A stretch of 34,191 nt of DNA. It comes from DATARH01 sp050246595 (GTDB lineage: Bacteria > Pseudomonadota > Alphaproteobacteria > ATCC43930 > CGMCC-115725). Location: assembly GCA_050246595.1 (NCBI GenBank), contig JBFWVT010000050.1, forward strand, positions 1-34,191, read 5' to 3'. The stretch's first letter is position 1; each line of letters begins with the position of its first letter. The notes below the pieces were generated by a model, which had not been told where the DNA came from, did no database searches, and saw only the letters and a list, made by a program, of their open reading frames with translations. This document shows, piece by piece, positions 22,574 through 30,671 of this stretch. Position numbers and translations under genes: made by a program.

Positions 22574-23247
22574 TCGACACCGAGACGACCGGCCTCGATC
22601 CGCGCGATGGACACCGGATCGTCGAAATCGCCGGCATCGAATTGATGCACCACATCCCGAGCGGGCGGAAATTCCACCGCTACGTCAACCCCGAGCGCGA
22701 CATGCCGCCCGAGGCTTTCGCCGTCCACGGCCTCAGCGCCGAATTCCTGGCGGAACATCCGCTGTTTGCCGAGATCGCCGACGAGCTGCTCGACTTTATC
22801 GGCGAGGACCGGGTCGTCATCCACAACGCCGAGTTCGACCTCGCTTTTCTCAATGCCGAACTGGCGCGGCTCGGCCGCAAGCCGCTCGCCTCACCCTATA
22901 CCGACACGCTCGCGATGGCGCGCCAGCGTTTTCCGGGCGCGCCGGCCAGTCTCGACGCGCTGTGCCGCCGCTTTGCGATCGATTTGAGCGCGCGCGAAAA
23001 GCATGGCGCCGATATCGATTGCTTTCTGCTGGCCTCGGTCTATCTGGAGTTGCTCGGCGGGCGGCAACCGACACTCGATCTACTCGCGGATGCCGGCGAG
23101 GCGGCGCTGGACCAGGAAGGCGCCGCGCTGCGGCGGCAACCGCGCCCGCCTCGGCCGCATCGGCCGACCGAGGAGGAGCTGGCGGCGCACCGGGCGATGC
23201 TGGCAGAAATAAAGTCGCCGCTGTGGCTCGCTTCCGATCCCGGCTGA
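22558..23247 (+). CDS. dnaQ: DNA polymerase III epsilon subunit (proofreading exonuclease)
   Basis: A 229-residue 3'-5' exonuclease of the replicase. Exo I DTETTG at 7-12, Exo II region VVIHNAEFDLAFLNAE (86-101), and Exo III HGADID with His149 and Asp154, the DEDDh pattern. The C-terminal tail (about 175-229) is Pro/Arg-rich and should bind the alpha subunit. The start ATG at 22558 has a GGAGGAGGGAGG site just upstream, inside coaE. It ends 10 bp from the convergent secB gene. Lying near the predicted origin gives it high gene dosage. Confidence 0.96.
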   Translation: MREIVIDTETTGLDPRDGHRIVEIAGIELMHHIPSGRKFHRYVNPERDMPPEAFAVHGLSAEFLAEHPLFAEIADELLDFIGEDRVVIHNAEFDLAFLNAELARLGRKPLASPYTDTLAMARQRFPGAPASLDALCRRFAIDLSAREKHGADIDCFLLASVYLELLGGRQPTLDLLADAGEAALDQEGAALRRQPRPPRPHRPTEEELAAHRAMLAEIKSPLWLASDPG

Positions 23248-23257
23248 GACCGCCCGC

Positions 23258-23782
23258 TTACGCCGTCGCGGTGCCGCCCGGCTGCGCGCCCGCCTGCGCC
23301 GCCGAATTTCGCCGCAACAGCTCGGCGAAATCGATCGGGTTTATCATCAGCGGCGGGAAACCGCCGTCGCGCGTCGTATCCGCGATGATGTTGCGAGCAA
23401 ACGGAAACAGCAGGCGCGGCGTCTCGACCAGCACGACGGCGCTGAGGAATTCCTGCGGAACATTGCGCACCGTAATGACGCCGGCATAGGCCAGTTCAAC
23501 CAGGAACAGCGCCTCTTCCTGAATCTTTGCGCTCGATTTTATCGTCAGCACGACTTCGAACGTGTCCGGTCCGAGATTCTGCGCCCTGACATCGACATTG
23601 ATCTCGACCTGCGGCTGCATTGTCTGCGGCCGCAGACTGTTCGGCGCGTGCGGGTTCTCGAATGACAGGTCCTTGATGTACTGGGCGTTGACGATCAGCT
23701 GCTGTCCCTGCGCCTGCTGAGCCGCCGGCGCGGCATCGGCTCCGCCCGGGAGGGGGCCGTTGCCCGTCGCGTCTGATGCCAT
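23258..23782 (-). CDS. secB: Protein-export chaperone SecB
   Basis: A 174-residue SecB, which holds precursor proteins unfolded and passes them to SecA. The core has the family run QYIKDLSFENPHAP, EINVDVRAQNL, FEVVLTIKSSAKI, AYAGVITVRNVP, and LLFPFARNIIADTTRDGGFPP broken across the usual strands, then MINPIDFAELLRR. A low-complexity N-terminal extension (residues 1-28, Gly/Ala/Gln) and a similar tail are common in alphaproteobacteria. The start is ATG at 23782 with GGAGA 6 nt upstream; the 30 residues before it in the longer frame are rejected. Confidence 0.95.
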   Translation of the reverse strand: MASDATGNGPLPGGADAAPAAQQAQGQQLIVNAQYIKDLSFENPHAPNSLRPQTMQPQVEINVDVRAQNLGPDTFEVVLTIKSSAKIQEEALFLVELAYAGVITVRNVPQEFLSAVVLVETPRLLFPFARNIIADTTRDGGFPPLMINPIDFAELLRRNSAAQAGAQPGGTATA

Positions 23783-24052
23783 GGTTTTTCTCCGTGTCGC
23801 GTGATCGAAGGATCGGACAAAAGCGGCCCGCCTCGTGCGGCTCCGCCGGGGGCTTCTGGCGTAACGGGACAAGGACCGCTGCTCGCGATCCCGCTAGCAC
23901 GGATTGGCGCGGACGGGCAATCGCGCAGTCCGCCGTTGGGCGTGCCCAAGATCGGCCTCGGGTTGTGCCGCAGCGCGGGGCCGACTATCTAATTGCTATT
24001 AAGTCGGTCAGGCGCGATCCGGCAAATCCGAGCGAACAGGATTCCCAAATTC

Positions 24053-24727
24053 ATGGGTGATCTCCCCCACTATTTCGACATAATCCTGTTCGCGATGGTC
24101 GCGGCGTTTCTGATCCTGCGGCTGCGCAGTGTTTTGGGACGGCGCACCGGCCACGAGCGACGGCCCGATTCCTTTCGTCCGACCGAGCGGGCGGGAGAGA
24201 AAGTCGGCAACAATGTGGTGCCGCTCGGCGCCCGTGCCGCCGCCGCACCGCCGCTGCCGACCACGAAACCGCCCGATGCGGTGGCGGCGGGGCTCGAACG
24301 GATCCGCTCCGCCGATCCGGGGTTTGATCCGGCCGCGTTCCTCGAAGGCGGGCGCATGGCCTTTGAGATGATCGTCGCGGCTTTTGCCGCCGGGGACAAG
24401 GCGCAGCTGCGGCCGCTGCTCAGCGACGAGGTCTACAAACCGTTCAGCGACACGATCGGCGAGCGCGAGGCCGCCGGCGAGACGCTCGAAACCCGCATCC
24501 TGCAGCTCAAGTCGATCGATCTCGTCGAGGCCGTGCTTGCCGGCCGCATGGCTCGGGTCACGGTCAAATTCGTCACGGATCAGGTCAACGTCCTGCGCGC
24601 CCATGACGGCAGCATCGTCGACGGACATCCCGACGAGCCGACGGAAAAGACCGATTTCTGGACCTTTGCCCGCGATACCCGGTCCGACGACCCGAATTGG
24701 GTGCTGGTGGCGACAGCCAGCGGCTAG
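24053..24727 (+). CDS. Tim44-like (TimA) membrane-associated protein
   Basis: A 224-residue protein: one N-terminal membrane helix (about 8-23, FDIILFAMVAAFLILRLRSV), a basic and Pro/Ala-rich linker (25-80), and a C-terminal Tim44-like domain (85-224; FEMIVAAFAAGDKAQLRPLL, then VKFVTDQVNVLR and DFWTFARDT). The family is related to the matrix part of mitochondrial Tim44 and in alphaproteobacteria sits beside secB; its role, possibly in membrane protein assembly, is not settled. I prefer ATG at 24053 because MGDLPHYFDI starts the helix; its ribosome binding site is weak. It diverges from secB over 270 bp. Confidence 0.88.
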   Translation: MGDLPHYFDIILFAMVAAFLILRLRSVLGRRTGHERRPDSFRPTERAGEKVGNNVVPLGARAAAAPPLPTTKPPDAVAAGLERIRSADPGFDPAAFLEGGRMAFEMIVAAFAAGDKAQLRPLLSDEVYKPFSDTIGEREAAGETLETRILQLKSIDLVEAVLAGRMARVTVKFVTDQVNVLRAHDGSIVDGHPDEPTEKTDFWTFARDTRSDDPNWVLVATASG

Positions 24728-24775
24728 GCCGCTTGCCCCGTCACTCCCTCGCGCCCAGGAACCCCTTCGCGTCCG

Positions 24776-25936
24776 GTGACCGCTCTCGCCCGGCGGTTTC
24801 CCTGGATCATTCTCGCGCTCGCCGCGCTGTTTGTCGTCGCGGCCGCGGGATACCGGCTGCTGGTTCGTCCGGTGCCGCCGGCAGAGCCGCTTCTGACGCT
24901 GACGCCGGCGCGGTTCGACCAGATGGTCGAATGGGACGAGGACCGGGTCGCGGCGGCGCTGCCGGCCTTTTTGCGCTCGTGCAGAAAGCTGCTGGCGAGA
25001 CCCGACGATGCGGCGGTCGCGGCAAGGACGAAAAGCCTGGATTTCGGCACCGTCGCGGAGTGGCGGTCGGTCTGCGCCGCGGCGGCTTCGGTTCCGGTGG
25101 GCGATGATGCCGCTTCCCGGCAATTCTTCGAGACCAGTTTCGTGCCGTTTCTCGCCGGCAATAACGGCGAGGCGGATGGGCTGTTCACCGGCTATTTTGA
25201 GATCACGCTGAACGGGTCGCGCAAGCGCGGTGGCCCGCATCAGACCCCGCTCTATCGCCGACCGCCGGAGCCGAGCCGCCACACGCGGGCCGAGATCGAG
25301 GACGGGGCGCTGGCCGGCAAGGGGCTCGAACTGGTCTGGATCGACGATCCGGCGGCGGCGTTTTTTCTCGAAATCCAGGGTTCGGGGCGGGTCAACCTGC
25401 CCGACGGAACGGTCATGCGGGTCGGCTATGACGGACAGAACGGCAGGCCCTATGTGCCGGTCGGGCGGCTGCTGATCGAGCGCGGCGAGCTGGCGCGCGA
25501 CAAGGTGACGATGGCCTCGATCCGCGCCTGGATGGCGGAAAACCCGAAAAAGGCCGCGTTGCTGCGCCGCGACAACCCGTCCTATGTGTTTTTCCGCGAA
25601 ATCCCCTCTTTACGTGACGGTTTGGGCGAGGGGCCGCTTGGCGCGCAGCAAGTGCCGCTGACCGCCGGCCGCAGCCTTGCGGTCGATCGCGCCTTTTTTC
25701 CGCTGGGTCTGCCGCTCTGGATCGAGGTGCGGCAGCGTTTTGCGCCGCATGACACGATCCGTCGCCTCGTCGTCGCGCAGGATACCGGCGGCGCGATCAA
25801 GGGGCCGGTGCGCGGCGATCTGTTCTGGGGCCACGGCAAGGAGGCGGCCGAAGGCGCCGGCGCGATGAACGCGCGCGGCCGCTATTACCTGCTGCTGCCG
25901 AAAAGCGTGGCGGCCCGGCTCGGCGCGATATCCTGA
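24776..25936 (+). CDS. mltA: Membrane-bound lytic murein transglycosylase A
   Basis: A 386-residue MltA-family enzyme that cleaves peptidoglycan to 1,6-anhydromuropeptides. An N-terminal membrane anchor (about 9-27, PWIILALAALFVVAAAGYRL) replaces the lipobox of the E. coli protein. The double-psi barrel region shows GLFTGYFEITLNGSRKR, FFLEIQGSGRVNLPDG and, near the C-terminus, VAQDTGGAIKGPVRGDLFWG, carrying the conserved Asp segment of the active site. The start is GTG at 24776, with no strong ribosome binding site. In relatives the next gene is usually smr; here the lut operon follows. Confidence 0.94.
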   Translation: MTALARRFPWIILALAALFVVAAAGYRLLVRPVPPAEPLLTLTPARFDQMVEWDEDRVAAALPAFLRSCRKLLARPDDAAVAARTKSLDFGTVAEWRSVCAAAASVPVGDDAASRQFFETSFVPFLAGNNGEADGLFTGYFEITLNGSRKRGGPHQTPLYRRPPEPSRHTRAEIEDGALAGKGLELVWIDDPAAAFFLEIQGSGRVNLPDGTVMRVGYDGQNGRPYVPVGRLLIERGELARDKVTMASIRAWMAENPKKAALLRRDNPSYVFFREIPSLRDGLGEGPLGAQQVPLTAGRSLAVDRAFFPLGLPLWIEVRQRFAPHDTIRRLVVAQDTGGAIKGPVRGDLFWGHGKEAAEGAGAMNARGRYYLLLPKSVAARLGAIS

Positions 25937-25981
25937 ATGGCGCCCGAATGGTGCATTGATAAAGCCGGTCTGAACCCCCTA

Positions 25982-26001
25982 TCTTAGCCGATCCGCTAAG
26001 A
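25982..26001. promoter_or_regulatory. Inverted repeat upstream of lutA (possible operator)
   Basis: TCTTAGC (25982-25988) and GCTAAGA (25995-26001) are perfect arms around CGATCC, 12 bp before the lutA start codon and touching its AGAGG ribosome binding site. It could be an operator for a lactate-responsive repressor or an RNA hairpin controlling translation. Confidence 0.4.
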
Positions 26002-26012
26002 GGTGTTTTGCA

Positions 26013-26783
26013 ATGCCCGCTACGGCGCGTGTCGCGCTGCTGGTGACGTGTCTGGTCGATCTGTTCCGTCCCAGCGTCGGTTTCGCGGCAGTGAAATTGC
26101 TGGAAGAAGCCGGCTGCACGGTGGAAGTGCCGCGGGCGCAGACCTGTTGCGGCCAGCCGGCCTATAATTCGGGCGACCGCGCCGATGCGAAGGCGATCGC
26201 GCGCCGGGTCATCGACACGTTTGCCGGGTACGATTACGTCGTCGCGCCGTCCGGCTCCTGCGCCGGGATGGTCCGGGTGCATTACCCCGAGATGTTCGCC
26301 GACGAGCCGGAGATGCGGGCGCGCGCCGAGGAACTCGCTTCCCGGACCCACGAACTCGTCTCGTTTCTGGTCGATGTGCGCGGCATCAAAGCGGTCGGCG
26401 CGCGATGGGACAGAGTCGCGACCTATCACGATTCGTGCTCCGGACTGCGCGAACTCGGTGTCAAGACGCAGCCGCGCTTTCTGCTTTCGACGGTCGAGGG
26501 GCTGCGGTTGCGCGAATTGCCGGGGGCCGAGCTGTGCTGCGGTTTTGGCGGCACGTTCTGCGTCAAATATCCGGAAATTTCCGACAAGATGGTCGGCGAC
26601 AAGGCGGCCGACATCGCCGCGGCCGGTGCCGATGCGGTGCTGGCCGGCGATCTCGGGTGCCTGTTGAACATCGCCGGCAAGCTGACCCGCCTCGGTATTC
26701 CGGTCGAGACGCGGCACATCGCCGAGGTGCTGGCCGGGATGGCCGACGAGATCGTGCCGATCGGCGCATCGAAGGCGAGATAA
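26013..26783 (+). CDS. lutA: Lactate utilisation protein A, (Fe-S)-binding
   Basis: A 256-residue protein with two cysteine-rich CCG domains, as in LutA/YkgE and the HdrB/GlpC group. Domain one: Cys13, Cys45-Cys46-Gly (TCCGQPAYNSG) and Cys83 (SGSCAGM). Domain two: Cys142 (HDSCSGLRELG), Cys175-Cys176-Gly (LCCGFGGTF) and Cys216 (DLGCLLNI). These likely bind an iron-sulfur cluster in the LutABC complex that oxidises L-lactate. An extra Cys183 sits where, from memory, Ser is usual (FGGTFCVK). ATG at 26013 has GAGG 9 nt upstream. Its stop shares one base with the lutB ATG (TAATG). Confidence 0.93.
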   Translation: MPATARVALLVTCLVDLFRPSVGFAAVKLLEEAGCTVEVPRAQTCCGQPAYNSGDRADAKAIARRVIDTFAGYDYVVAPSGSCAGMVRVHYPEMFADEPEMRARAEELASRTHELVSFLVDVRGIKAVGARWDRVATYHDSCSGLRELGVKTQPRFLLSTVEGLRLRELPGAELCCGFGGTFCVKYPEISDKMVGDKAADIAAAGADAVLAGDLGCLLNIAGKLTRLGIPVETRHIAEVLAGMADEIVPIGASKAR

Positions 26784-28210
26784 TGCACCCGACCAGCCAC
26801 GCCTTTCCCGCCAACGCTCGCGCCGAGCTGGGTAATCCGACCCTGCAGCGCGCGCTTGGGATGGCGCGCACCGGGTTTCCGGCGCGGCGGGCGCAGGCGG
26901 TCGCGCGTCTGCCGGAATTCGAGGCGCTGCGCGAGGAGGGCCGCGCGATCAAGGACCACACGCTCGCCCATCTAGATTTCTACCTCGAACTCTACGAGCA
27001 CAATGTCGAGAAGGCCGGCGGCCATGTGCATTGGGCGCGCAACGCCGACGAGGCGCGCGCCGCCGTGCTCGACATCTGCCGCGCGGCCGGGGCGAAGATC
27101 GTCACCAAGGGAAAATCGATGGTTGCCGAGGAGATCGCGCTGAACGATCACCTCGAAGCAAACGGCATCACCCCGGTCGAGACCGATCTCGGCGAATACA
27201 TCATCCAGCTTCGCCGCGAGCCGCCGAGCCACATCATCGCGCCGGCGATCCATCTGATGAAGGAGCAGGTCGCCGACACGTTCCGCGCCGCGCATCGCGA
27301 CCTCGACCCGGCGCGCCCGCTCGACGAGCCGCGGGAATTGTGCGACGAGGCGCGCACCGTGCTGCGGCCGGAATTCCTCGCCGCCGATGTCGGGATTACC
27401 GGCGCGAATTTTCTGATCGCCGAGACCGGCTCCAGCATCATCGTCACCAACGAGGGCAACGGCGATCTGACGCAGACCCTGCCGCGCATCCATATCGTCG
27501 TGACCGGCATCGAAAAAATCGTGCCGACCCTGGAGGACACGGCGACATTGTTGCGCCTGCTGGCGCGCTCGGCGACGGGACAGGAATTCTCGTCCTATAC
27601 GACGATCTCGACCGGACCGCGCCGTCCCGGCGATCGTGATGGGCCAGAGCAATACCATGTCGTCCTGCTCGACAACGGCCGCAGCGATCTGCTCGGCGGC
27701 GAGTTTCAGGACATGCTGCGCTGTCTGCGCTGTTCGGCGTGCCTGAACCATTGCCCGGTCTATGCGGCGGTCGGCGGGCACGCCTATGGCTGGGTCTATC
27801 CCGGACCGATGGGGGCGGTGCTGACCCCGGCGCTGGTCGGATTGCACGAGGCCGGGCACCTGCCGAATGCCTCAACCTTTTGCGGGCGCTGCGAGAGCGT
27901 CTGCCCGGTCAAGATCCCGCTGCCGAAGATGATGCGGCACTGGCGCGAGCGCGAATTTTCCCGTCGGCTCAGCCCGCCAGCCTACCGCTCGGGTCTGCTT
28001 CTATGGGCCTGGCTGGCGATGCGGCCGGCGCTGTACCACGCTTTTTCCAACCTCGCGAGCCGCGCGCTGGGCATGGCCGGCAACGGGCGTGGCCGCTTTC
28101 GCCACCTGCCGCTCGCCCGAGGCTGGACCTCGGTGCGCGACATGCCGGCGCCGGAAGGCCGCAGCTTTCAGAGCCTGTGGGCCGAGCGGCAACGGGGCAG
28201 GGGCCGATAG
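26783..28210 (+). CDS. lutB: Lactate utilisation protein B, iron-sulfur/LUD protein
   Basis: A 475-residue LutB/YkgF. The N-terminal two-thirds is a LUD domain (TKGKSMVAEEIALNDHLEAN, then VGITGANFLIAETGSSIIVT), followed by a two-cluster ferredoxin region: CLRCSACLNHCPVY near 313-326 and CGRCESVCPVKIPLP near 371-385, each a C-x2-C-x2-3-C-x3-C-P type 4Fe-4S site. A C-terminal domain with RSFQSLWAERQ closes the protein. It passes electrons within LutABC. ATG at 26783 overlaps lutA by one base; the longer upstream frame only shadows lutA. lutC starts 3 bp after its stop. Confidence 0.95.
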   Translation: MHPTSHAFPANARAELGNPTLQRALGMARTGFPARRAQAVARLPEFEALREEGRAIKDHTLAHLDFYLELYEHNVEKAGGHVHWARNADEARAAVLDICRAAGAKIVTKGKSMVAEEIALNDHLEANGITPVETDLGEYIIQLRREPPSHIIAPAIHLMKEQVADTFRAAHRDLDPARPLDEPRELCDEARTVLRPEFLAADVGITGANFLIAETGSSIIVTNEGNGDLTQTLPRIHIVVTGIEKIVPTLEDTATLLRLLARSATGQEFSSYTTISTGPRRPGDRDGPEQYHVVLLDNGRSDLLGGEFQDMLRCLRCSACLNHCPVYAAVGGHAYGWVYPGPMGAVLTPALVGLHEAGHLPNASTFCGRCESVCPVKIPLPKMMRHWREREFSRRLSPPAYRSGLLLWAWLAMRPALYHAFSNLASRALGMAGNGRGRFRHLPLARGWTSVRDMPAPEGRSFQSLWAERQRGRGR

Positions 28211-28213
28211 GTC

Positions 28214-28948
28214 ATGGGCGCGCGGGACGACATACTCGGCGCCATCCGCCAGGGATTGCGGCGCGGACCCCTGCCGGCCGAAACCCGCGCGGCGCTCGCC
28301 GAGCGCATTGCTCTGCATCGCCGCAACCTGATCCCGGCAAGAGCCGCCGCGCTGGACGACGCGGCCCGGATCGATCTGTTTGTCGCGATGGCCGAGGAGG
28401 TGCAGACCACGGTCGCCCGCCTCGCCTCGGAAGCGGAGATCCCGGCCGAGGTGGCGCGCTATCTGGCGGCCGAGAACCTGCCGGCCGAGCTGGTCATGGC
28501 GCCCGATCCGGCGCTCGACCGAATCCCGTGGCACGAGCGCCCGCTGCTGCGCATCCGCCGGGGTCGCGCCGAGCCTCGTGACGCGGTGTCGCTGACCCCG
28601 TGTCTCGCGGCGATCGCCGAGACCGGCACGCTGATGCTGGTATCGGGGGAAGACACGCCGACGACGCTCAATTTTCTGCCGGACACCCATATCGTCGTCC
28701 TGCGCGCCGGGCAGGTCGTCGCCGGCTACGAGGATGCCTGGGACCTGGTGCGCGCCAGGGCCGGAGACAATACCGGGGGCGACCCGCTCGGCTGGCCGCG
28801 TACGATCAATCTGATAACCGGTCCGTCACGCACCGGCGATATCGAGCAGCGCATCCAGCTCGGGGCGCATGGTCCGCGCCGGCTGCATGTCGTGCTGGTC
28901 GATGCCGCGGGAGCGCCCGGGGGAGATGCCGGGGGAGGCGGCAGATGA
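28214..28948 (+). CDS. lutC: Lactate utilisation protein C (LUD domain)
   Basis: A 244-residue LutC/YkgG, the third member of the lactate-oxidising complex. The LUD core is visible in LTPCLAAIAETGTLMLVSGE, then NFLPDTHIVVLRAGQVV, and the closing ITGPSRTGDIEQRIQLGAHG-PRRLHVVLVD. The N-terminal helices (about 1-60) begin MGARDDILGAIRQGLRR, typical of the family. The last 13 residues are Gly/Ala-rich because the frame crosses the strong ribosome binding site of smr, whose ATG overlaps the lutC stop by 4 bp. This ties smr to the lut transcript. Confidence 0.93.
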   Translation: MGARDDILGAIRQGLRRGPLPAETRAALAERIALHRRNLIPARAAALDDAARIDLFVAMAEEVQTTVARLASEAEIPAEVARYLAAENLPAELVMAPDPALDRIPWHERPLLRIRRGRAEPRDAVSLTPCLAAIAETGTLMLVSGEDTPTTLNFLPDTHIVVLRAGQVVAGYEDAWDLVRARAGDNTGGDPLGWPRTINLITGPSRTGDIEQRIQLGAHGPRRLHVVLVDAAGAPGGDAGGGGR

Positions 28949-29493
28949 TGCGGCTATCCTCCGACGATATCGGTTTGTGGCGGCGGGCGATGCGGGATGT
29001 GATCCCGCTGCGCGGCCGCGCCGTGCCGCCCGACAAGAACGATGAGCCGCCGGTTGCGCCGTCGCTTCCGGACCGCTTGCCTCCCGCCCGCATCGACGCT
29101 GGGGCGGGCAAGATGCCAGCGGTCCGGGTAAGACCGCCCGTCACGTTGCCGCCGTTAAATCATTTCGCCGGACTCGACCGCGCCAGCGCCGAGCGGCTCA
29201 GACGAGGCCGCTATCCGATCGAGGCCCGTCTCGATCTGCACGGGATGACGCAGACGGAGGCGCATCGCGCGCTGACCGGGTTTGTTTCGGGATCGCGCGC
29301 GATCGGCCGCCGCGTTGTGCTCGTCATCACCGGTCATGGCAGGATCAGCGGCGGCATTCTGAAGACCGCCGCGCCGCGCTGGCTCAATGAACCCGATTTG
29401 CGGCGGCACGTCCTCGCGATTGCCCCGGCACAGCCGCGCGACGGCGGCAGCGGCGCGCTTTATCTGCTGCTGCGCAAGGCGTTACAGGGCTGA
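28945..29493 (+). CDS. smr: Smr domain protein
   Basis: A 182-residue protein: a disordered Pro/Arg-rich N-terminal half (about 25-70) and a C-terminal Smr domain (90-182). The family signature Leu-Asp-Leu-His-Gly sits at 96-100 (LDLHGMTQTEAHRAL) and TGHG at 129-132 (VVLVITGHGRISGGILK), with LYLLLRKA at the end. Smr domains are nucleases acting on DNA or RNA, including ribosome-rescue roles, but this short alphaproteobacterial type is uncharacterised. ATG at 28945 lies 6 nt after GGGGGAGG and overlaps the lutC stop (ATGA); a second ATG follows directly. Confidence 0.9.
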   Translation: MMRLSSDDIGLWRRAMRDVIPLRGRAVPPDKNDEPPVAPSLPDRLPPARIDAGAGKMPAVRVRPPVTLPPLNHFAGLDRASAERLRRGRYPIEARLDLHGMTQTEAHRALTGFVSGSRAIGRRVVLVITGHGRISGGILKTAAPRWLNEPDLRRHVLAIAPAQPRDGGSGALYLLLRKALQG

Positions 29494-29520
29494 GCCCGGC
29501 CGGATCAGGCGTCGGGCCGC

Positions 29521-29546
29521 TCGCCGATCTTCTCCGGGATCGGTGA
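29521..29546 (+). terminator. Hairpin after smr
   Basis: TCGCCGATC (29521-29529) can pair with GATCGGTGA (29538-29546) through one G-U pair, closing an 8-nt loop, 27 bp past the smr stop. No U-run follows, but it separates the lut-smr unit from the promoter at 29573. Confidence 0.45.
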
Positions 29547-29572
29547 GCGTGCATTGAATACAATTTGCGATA

Positions 29573-29601
29573 TTGACAATTATCTGATAAAGATGTATAC
29601 G
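29573..29601 (+). promoter_or_regulatory. Strong sigma-70 promoter before the DUF5681 gene
   Basis: TTGACA (29573-29578), exactly 17 bp, TATACG (29596-29601): a perfect -35 and a good -10 in an A+T-rich patch. Transcription should start near 29608, about 26 nt before the ATG at 29634. Such a consensus promoter is unlike its GC-rich neighbours and fits imported DNA. Confidence 0.75.
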
Positions 29602-29633
29602 GTCGGCGGTTTTGACAAGCTCCGAGCGGTCTT

Positions 29634-30041
29634 ATGGCGCAGGACGACAGCACTGGAACCCTGTCAGCCGATGCTTCCTTGTATGCGGTCGGCTACGGCA
29701 AGCCGCCGCTGCATACGCGGTTCCGCAAGGGCCGATCGGGAAATCCGCTGGGTCGCCCGCGCCGCAGGCCCGACCTCGGGAGCCTCTTGACCCGAGCGCT
29801 CGACCAGCCGGCCGCGTCGGAAGGCGGGAGCGCCACGACACAGCGCGAGGCGATCATCGCCTCACTGGTCGAGCAATCGGCGGCCGGCGATTTGCGCGCG
29901 ACAAAGCTCTTGTTCGAGCTGATGCGGCAGCTCGACCCCCCTGCCGAGCCGCCCGCCAGGCGCGAGGACGATCCGCGCGAGATTCTGCTGCAACGGCTCG
30001 CCCGGCTTGCCGGCAACGGCGGCGAGAAAGGAGGCGGGTGA
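29634..30041 (+). CDS. DUF5681 domain protein
   Basis: A 135-residue protein opening MAQDDSTGT and then the DUF5681 block: YAVGYGKPPLHTRFRKGRSG followed by NPLGRPRRRP (residues about 18-46). The middle is helical (SLLTRALDQP, then REAIIASLVEQSAAGDLRAT) and the tail is Arg/Gly-rich. The family function is unknown; members are frequent near phage or integrative elements, and the compact basic N-terminus suggests nucleic-acid binding (inference). Driven by the strong promoter at 29573. No other phage gene is seen nearby. Confidence 0.75.
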   Translation: MAQDDSTGTLSADASLYAVGYGKPPLHTRFRKGRSGNPLGRPRRRPDLGSLLTRALDQPAASEGGSATTQREAIIASLVEQSAAGDLRATKLLFELMRQLDPPAEPPARREDDPREILLQRLARLAGNGGEKGGG

Positions 30042-30221
30042 GCGGGCGGGGACTGCGGAGGCGCTGAACCTGAGGACCAGCGTCGGTTTGCCTGTCCGCG
30101 AATTTTTAGATCAACCGAGGGAACTGCGCCCATGATTTTCGGTTATTTTGATTGATTCGATTATTGCGATTGGTGCCGAGTCACTTATATAAGATGAACC
30201 CCAAGCCTGGGGAGAGCCGCG
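30042..30221 (+). promoter_or_regulatory. Promoter region and leader hairpin of the HTH-PIN operon
   Basis: An A+T-rich patch (30130-30195) carries a probable promoter: TTGCGA at 30164-30169 and TATAAG at 30188-30193 with an 18-bp spacer. The -10 lies in the palindrome CTTATATAAG (30184-30193), a plausible operator for autorepression. Just downstream CCCCA (30199-30203) pairs with TGGGG (30208-30212), which is part of the GGGGAG ribosome binding site of the antitoxin gene. Confidence 0.5.
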
Positions 30222-30671
30222 ATGAGTGCCCTGCTGGAGAAATCGGACACCGTCATCCCCACCGAAGAGGACACTAAGCTCGCTACAGAATCGAGCCGAA
30301 TCCTCGCATCGAAGCCTCGCGGCGTGCCGTTGCGCGTCCGTCTTGAGGACGGGCAGGTGCTGGTTCTGCCAAAAGCTGCGACCCGCCTGCTTTCACACCT
30401 GCTTGACGAGATGGGGAGAGGAAATGCCGTTACGGTAATTCCATATCATGCCGAACTGACGACGCAAGAAGCTGCTGATTTCCTGAATGTGTCCCGGCCA
30501 TATCTAATTCAGCTGCTTGAACAGAAGGTCATTCCGTTCCGGAAAGTCGGCAGTCATCGCCGCGTGCGCTTTCGTGATCTAAACGAGTACAAGAAGCGTA
30601 TCGATGCCGAACGAACCTCTGCCCTTGATGAGCTGACCAGCCAGGCGCAAGAACTGGGGATGGGCTACTGA
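30222..30671 (+). CDS. Excisionase-type HTH antitoxin of a PIN toxin pair
   Basis: A 149-residue protein. Residues about 80-125 form an excisionase/MerR-like winged helix: ELTTQEAADFLNVSRPYLIQ, then LLEQKVIPFRKVGSHRRVRF and RDLNEYKKR. The N-terminal 35 residues look disordered, and 36-75 form a small beta/helical domain (PLRVRLEDGQVLVLPKAATR). This layout is the standard antitoxin partner of the PIN protein encoded next. Its stop codon is directly followed by the toxin GTG with no gap, so translation is coupled. ATG at 30222; its ribosome binding site can be hidden in a leader hairpin. Confidence 0.85.
   Translation: MSALLEKSDTVIPTEEDTKLATESSRILASKPRGVPLRVRLEDGQVLVLPKAATRLLSHLLDEMGRGNAVTVIPYHAELTTQEAADFLNVSRPYLIQLLEQKVIPFRKVGSHRRVRFRDLNEYKKRIDAERTSALDELTSQAQELGMGY

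Noticed and set aside
26405..26782. Upstream extension of lutB by 126 codons
   Set aside because: Shifted shadow of lutA; ATG at 26783 overlaps the lutA stop as expected for an operon.
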